The notes beneath the pieces were generated by a model. That model saw nothing but the letters and a program-made list of their open reading frames with translations, was not told the DNA's origin and did no database searches. A stretch of 64,000 bases of DNA, taken from Hirschia baltica ATCC 49814. GTDB taxonomy: Bacteria; Pseudomonadota; Alphaproteobacteria; Caulobacterales; Hyphomonadaceae. The DNA is taken from contig NC_012982.1 in NCBI RefSeq assembly GCF_000023785.1, positions 3,038,001 to 3,102,000 of the forward strand. Reading direction: 5' to 3'. How positions within the stretch are numbered: the first letter of the stretch is position 1; the number at the start of each line of letters is the position of its first letter. This document shows, piece after piece, positions 61,363-64,000 of this stretch. The translations under genes and the position numbers were made by a program.

Positions 61363-64000
61363 CTAGAATTTATACTTCGCGCCGACCATGAATACACGAC
61401 CTGTGTGCTCATATTCGTAACGACGATCATTTTCGAGGTCAGTGAAACGATCTGTGTACTCATCAGTCAGATTAAGCGCTTCGAAGCTAAGACCAAGGCT
61501 CTCAGTCAAGCTATATGAAGATGAGAAGTCGACGCGCAATGAAGGCGCATAACCTTCAAATACGTTTGAGTTACCACTCGTGCTTGTGATGTAATCATCA
61601 CGGTAAGCCGCAGCAATACGAGCAGATAGCTTGTCATTTTCATAGTACACTGTCGCGTTGTATGAAGATTTAGACATACCCAAAAGACGCTCAGAAATCA
61701 CTTCAGAACCGAATGTGTAGTCAACATCACTATCAACCATTGTGTAGTTTCCAACAAATCCCATGTCGGACACAAATGCTAGCTCTGTAAACGTTGAGAA
61801 AGGAACTTGGAAGCTAAATTCTGCACCAGAAATTTTAGCACCTGGTCCATCACCCAATGTTGAGATTGTCCAACATCCAGACCCACCATTTGCTGGGTTA
61901 CAAGATTCCAATGGCCCACCTTCTGGGTTTTCTGCAGTCGGAGATGTTGGCTGCAACACGCTCAAAGGCAAACCAGTTGACGCAAAAGTATCTGTGACTT
62001 CTGTGCTAATCGGGAAACTTTCAATATCCTTGTGGAACACTGCAATTGAGAACAATGCATCTTCTGCAAAATACCATTCAGCAGAAATATCAAAGTTTGT
62101 AGCACGTGTTGGGTTCAAGAATGGGTTCTTACCAGAAACCTTATAGTTAAAGCTATCAACGCTTGAGTTTGGTGTAAGGTTACCAAGACCCGGACGTGTC
62201 ATAACTTTAGCCGCAGCCGCACGAAGAACAATGTCATCAGTCAAATCATAAGCAATGTTAATTGACGGTAGCACATCTGAATATGGCTCACGTTCAATAA
62301 CAACATTACTTCCGCTTACAGTACCTGTGGAAGTTTGCTTAGTTTCAGCATAGCGTACACCAATATCGTAGCGTAGTCCGCGACCACCAAGCTCTACATC
62401 TGCTGCAAATTTAACAAATGCACCAAGATCTTCTTCTTCTACTTCATAAATGTCTGAAACGCGCGGAGTCGGCTCAATGTTATATATACCTGTCTCATCA
62501 GCCCATGCATCAAGGTTTGGCACCAACCATGTAATTGTTGATCCATCACCAACATCACCACCAAATGTGTAGAGGTCAGTGTTTGCGCTTGTTACATCAA
62601 GACCATTTACGCCATCAATGCTACAATCAACCAATCCAGATGCACATGCGCTTGTATCAGCACGAGCGCCGTAACGGTCAAACGAGAACTTTTTGTAAGT
62701 CAAACCACCAGACAATGTGTATGAATCAGCAACATCTTTTTCTAAAGAATAAGAAATTGTGTCGAAGCCGTGGTTCACAGCAGCCGGACGGTTACGGAAT
62801 TCATTCAAGTAGAATGTGTCAGGGTCAGTTACGTCTTGACCGTTAAATGCGATGACTGGAAACTCGTCATTGCTATAGTCATAGAAGAAATTGTCGTAAG
62901 TCGTATTGTCGATCATGAAAGTTGTTTCATACGGCACAGTCAGCTCTGACTTAGATGTACCAATCAACAAATCACCACGTAGAGTGTCTGTGAATTCGTG
63001 CTCCAAACGGGCCGAAACTTGATTAAACTTCGTATTCCAACCTTGAGCGAACAATTCGTTACGTACGAATGCATTGTTCACTGTCATGCTTGTTAGATTG
63101 TTCGTACTTGCATCATAAGTGTAATCCAGTACGTCCATTCCACCTTCATTACCACGGAACAGAACTTCAGCAAAACGCTGCTCACGTGTACCGTCAAGCT
63201 CGGAATATAGACCATCAATAGTCAGCTTAACTGCATCAGTTGGTGCCCATTGGAAACTTCCTGTCAAACCAAGACGCTCACCAGTAATATCTGTTTGCCC
63301 ATAACGCGGGATACGTGGGTGGAAAGCATCAGTTACAGTTGCACATCCAGTGTCATTTGGGTCAGCAACACAATCTACACCGCCAACGGATTGGAAACGA
63401 GCTTTTTGCCAACGAACAGTGTTCTGACCTTCATTCACTGTTTCTGTTTTTGAATACGCTACAGATCCAGAAACACCCCAAACACCATTAGGGTCTTTAT
63501 ATGATAGAAGACCTGAAAGGCGTGGTGTTACAGCTTCTGAAAGCGGACTATATTGACCTTGAACATTTACTGCCCCAGTCAAACCTTCTTCATAATCCAA
63601 TGGGTGACCAGTACTCAAGTCAACGACCGCACCAAGAGACCCTTCATCCAGCTCAGCTGATGCTGTTTTGTATACAACGATCTGGTTAAACAGCTCAGAA
63701 GCAAAAACGTTGAAGTCGAAACCACGGCCTGTGTTAGTTGATGCTCCGCCAGTACCGGCGATAGCTTCCATACCATTCACACGAACACGTGTATATTCTC
63801 CACCTAGACCACGTACAGTAATCTCGCGCCCCTCACCGCTTTCACGTGTGATTGCAACACCGGGGATACGTTGCAATGATTCAGCAAGGTTCTGGTCTGG
63901 AAAATCAGCAATATCTTCCGCCAAAATCGCATCTACTGATCCTGTTGTGTTACGCTTAACATCTAGCGCTTCACTCAATGACTGACGAAATCCAGTCACA
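61363..64000 (-). CDS. TonB-dependent receptor, N-terminus cut by window end
   Basis: The visible 879 codons start within the TonB-box-like VTGFRQSLSEAL and are open to the window end, so signal peptide and start are missing. The plug domain shows EDIADFPDQNLAESLQRIPGVAITRESGEGREITVRGLGGEYTRVRVNGMEA, similar to the receptor at 51054-54158 but with a different barrel. The barrel ends in GRVFMVGAKYKF. It faces the GH43 gene on the same strand behind a terminator. It probably imports another class of xylan-derived or related oligomers. Confidence 0.92.
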   Translation of the reverse strand, partial: VTGFRQSLSEALDVKRNTTGSVDAILAEDIADFPDQNLAESLQRIPGVAITRESGEGREITVRGLGGEYTRVRVNGMEAIAGTGGASTNTGRGFDFNVFASELFNQIVVYKTASAELDEGSLGAVVDLSTGHPLDYEEGLTGAVNVQGQYSPLSEAVTPRLSGLLSYKDPNGVWGVSGSVAYSKTETVNEGQNTVRWQKARFQSVGGVDCVADPNDTGCATVTDAFHPRIPRYGQTDITGERLGLTGSFQWAPTDAVKLTIDGLYSELDGTREQRFAEVLFRGNEGGMDVLDYTYDASTNNLTSMTVNNAFVRNELFAQGWNTKFNQVSARLEHEFTDTLRGDLLIGTSKSELTVPYETTFMIDNTTYDNFFYDYSNDEFPVIAFNGQDVTDPDTFYLNEFRNRPAAVNHGFDTISYSLEKDVADSYTLSGGLTYKKFSFDRYGARADTSACASGLVDCSIDGVNGLDVTSANTDLYTFGGDVGDGSTITWLVPNLDAWADETGIYNIEPTPRVSDIYEVEEEDLGAFVKFAADVELGGRGLRYDIGVRYAETKQTSTGTVSGSNVVIEREPYSDVLPSINIAYDLTDDIVLRAAAAKVMTRPGLGNLTPNSSVDSFNYKVSGKNPFLNPTRATNFDISAEWYFAEDALFSIAVFHKDIESFPISTEVTDTFASTGLPLSVLQPTSPTAENPEGGPLESCNPANGGSGCWTISTLGDGPGAKISGAEFSFQVPFSTFTELAFVSDMGFVGNYTMVDSDVDYTFGSEVISERLLGMSKSSYNATVYYENDKLSARIAAAYRDDYITSTSGNSNVFEGYAPSLRVDFSSSYSLTESLGLSFEALNLTDEYTDRFTDLENDRRYEYEHTGRVFMVGAKYKF

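Noticed and set aside
1-64000. CRISPR arrays, insertion sequences, prophage, rRNA and tRNA genes
   Set aside because: No regularly spaced repeats, transposase or integrase motifs, or tRNA-like cloverleaf with CCA context were noticed on reading.

Overview
The window looks like part of the chromosome of a marine, polysaccharide-degrading alphaproteobacterium. The evidence is several large Caulobacterales-style TonB-dependent receptors, the receptor-SapC-cupin-halogenase gene set, FadR-type uronate regulators, an enolase-family mannonate dehydratase and an ANTAR (NasT/NasS) nitrate control system. Base composition is moderate to low in GC, by eye in the mid-40s percent. A relative of Hyphomonadaceae such as Hirschia would fit, but this is inference. 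I saw no rRNA, tRNA, CRISPR array, insertion sequence or phage gene.

Layout. (1) 1-1847: the end of uxaC and the whole of uxaA (hexuronate breakdown). (2) 1951-5472: a large autotransporter with Asp-rich inserts. (3) 5632-16386: an alginate locus. A minus-strand operon runs PL6 lyase, PL17 lyase, hexuronate-type MFS carrier, SDR (probable DEH reductase). It is divergent from a TonB receptor, which is followed by a GntR/FadR-type regulator. (4) 16712-30657: nitrate assimilation. A plus-strand unit carries a porin, nasT and nasS. The facing minus-strand unit carries nrtA, nrtB, a fused double ATPase, nirB, nirD, nasA and cobA. Both units begin with leader RNAs holding two small hairpins with six-base loops, which I read as NasT targets. 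(5) 31041-32021: a membrane-anchored TPR protein of unknown role. (6) 32383-39036: a plus-strand operon of mannonate dehydratase, a second GntR regulator, a three-part TRAP transporter and a GH43 lipoprotein. (7) 39116-46523: GH67 alpha-glucuronidase and a CE20-like acetylesterase, divergent from a GH3 beta-xylosidase. (8) 46609-54158: TonB receptor, SapC, Cupin_8, flavin-dependent halogenase and ThuA-like lipoprotein, all on the minus strand. (9) 54523-61195: GH43, GH10 xylanase, GPH sugar symporter, LacI regulator and a second GH43 lipoprotein. (10) 61363-64000: a further TonB receptor, cut by the window end.

How it works together. Regions 6-10 form an acetylated glucuronoxylan locus. GH10 cuts the backbone, TonB receptors bring oligomers into the periplasm, and the acetylesterase, GH67, GH43 and GH3 enzymes trim them. 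Xylosides enter by the GPH symporter and (methyl)glucuronate probably by the TRAP system. Glucuronate can then pass through UxaC and, after an unseen UxuB step, through ManD to KDG. Alginate converges on the same KDG node through DEH and the SDR. KDG kinase and aldolase are not in the window. Two operator families can be read directly. TTGGTTGACAAA occurs as an inverted pair in the alginate divergent promoter region, with a related element before the GntR gene. GAGACAACGWTGGAC lies before the GH3 gene, the xylan TonB receptor and the GPH symporter, and is a candidate site for the LacI regulator.

The most interesting parts are the halogenase/cupin/SapC cluster inside a xylan locus, the paired GNNGNN-loop leaders of the nitrate genes, and the fused nitrate-transport ATPase in which both departures from consensus fall in the same composite ATP site.
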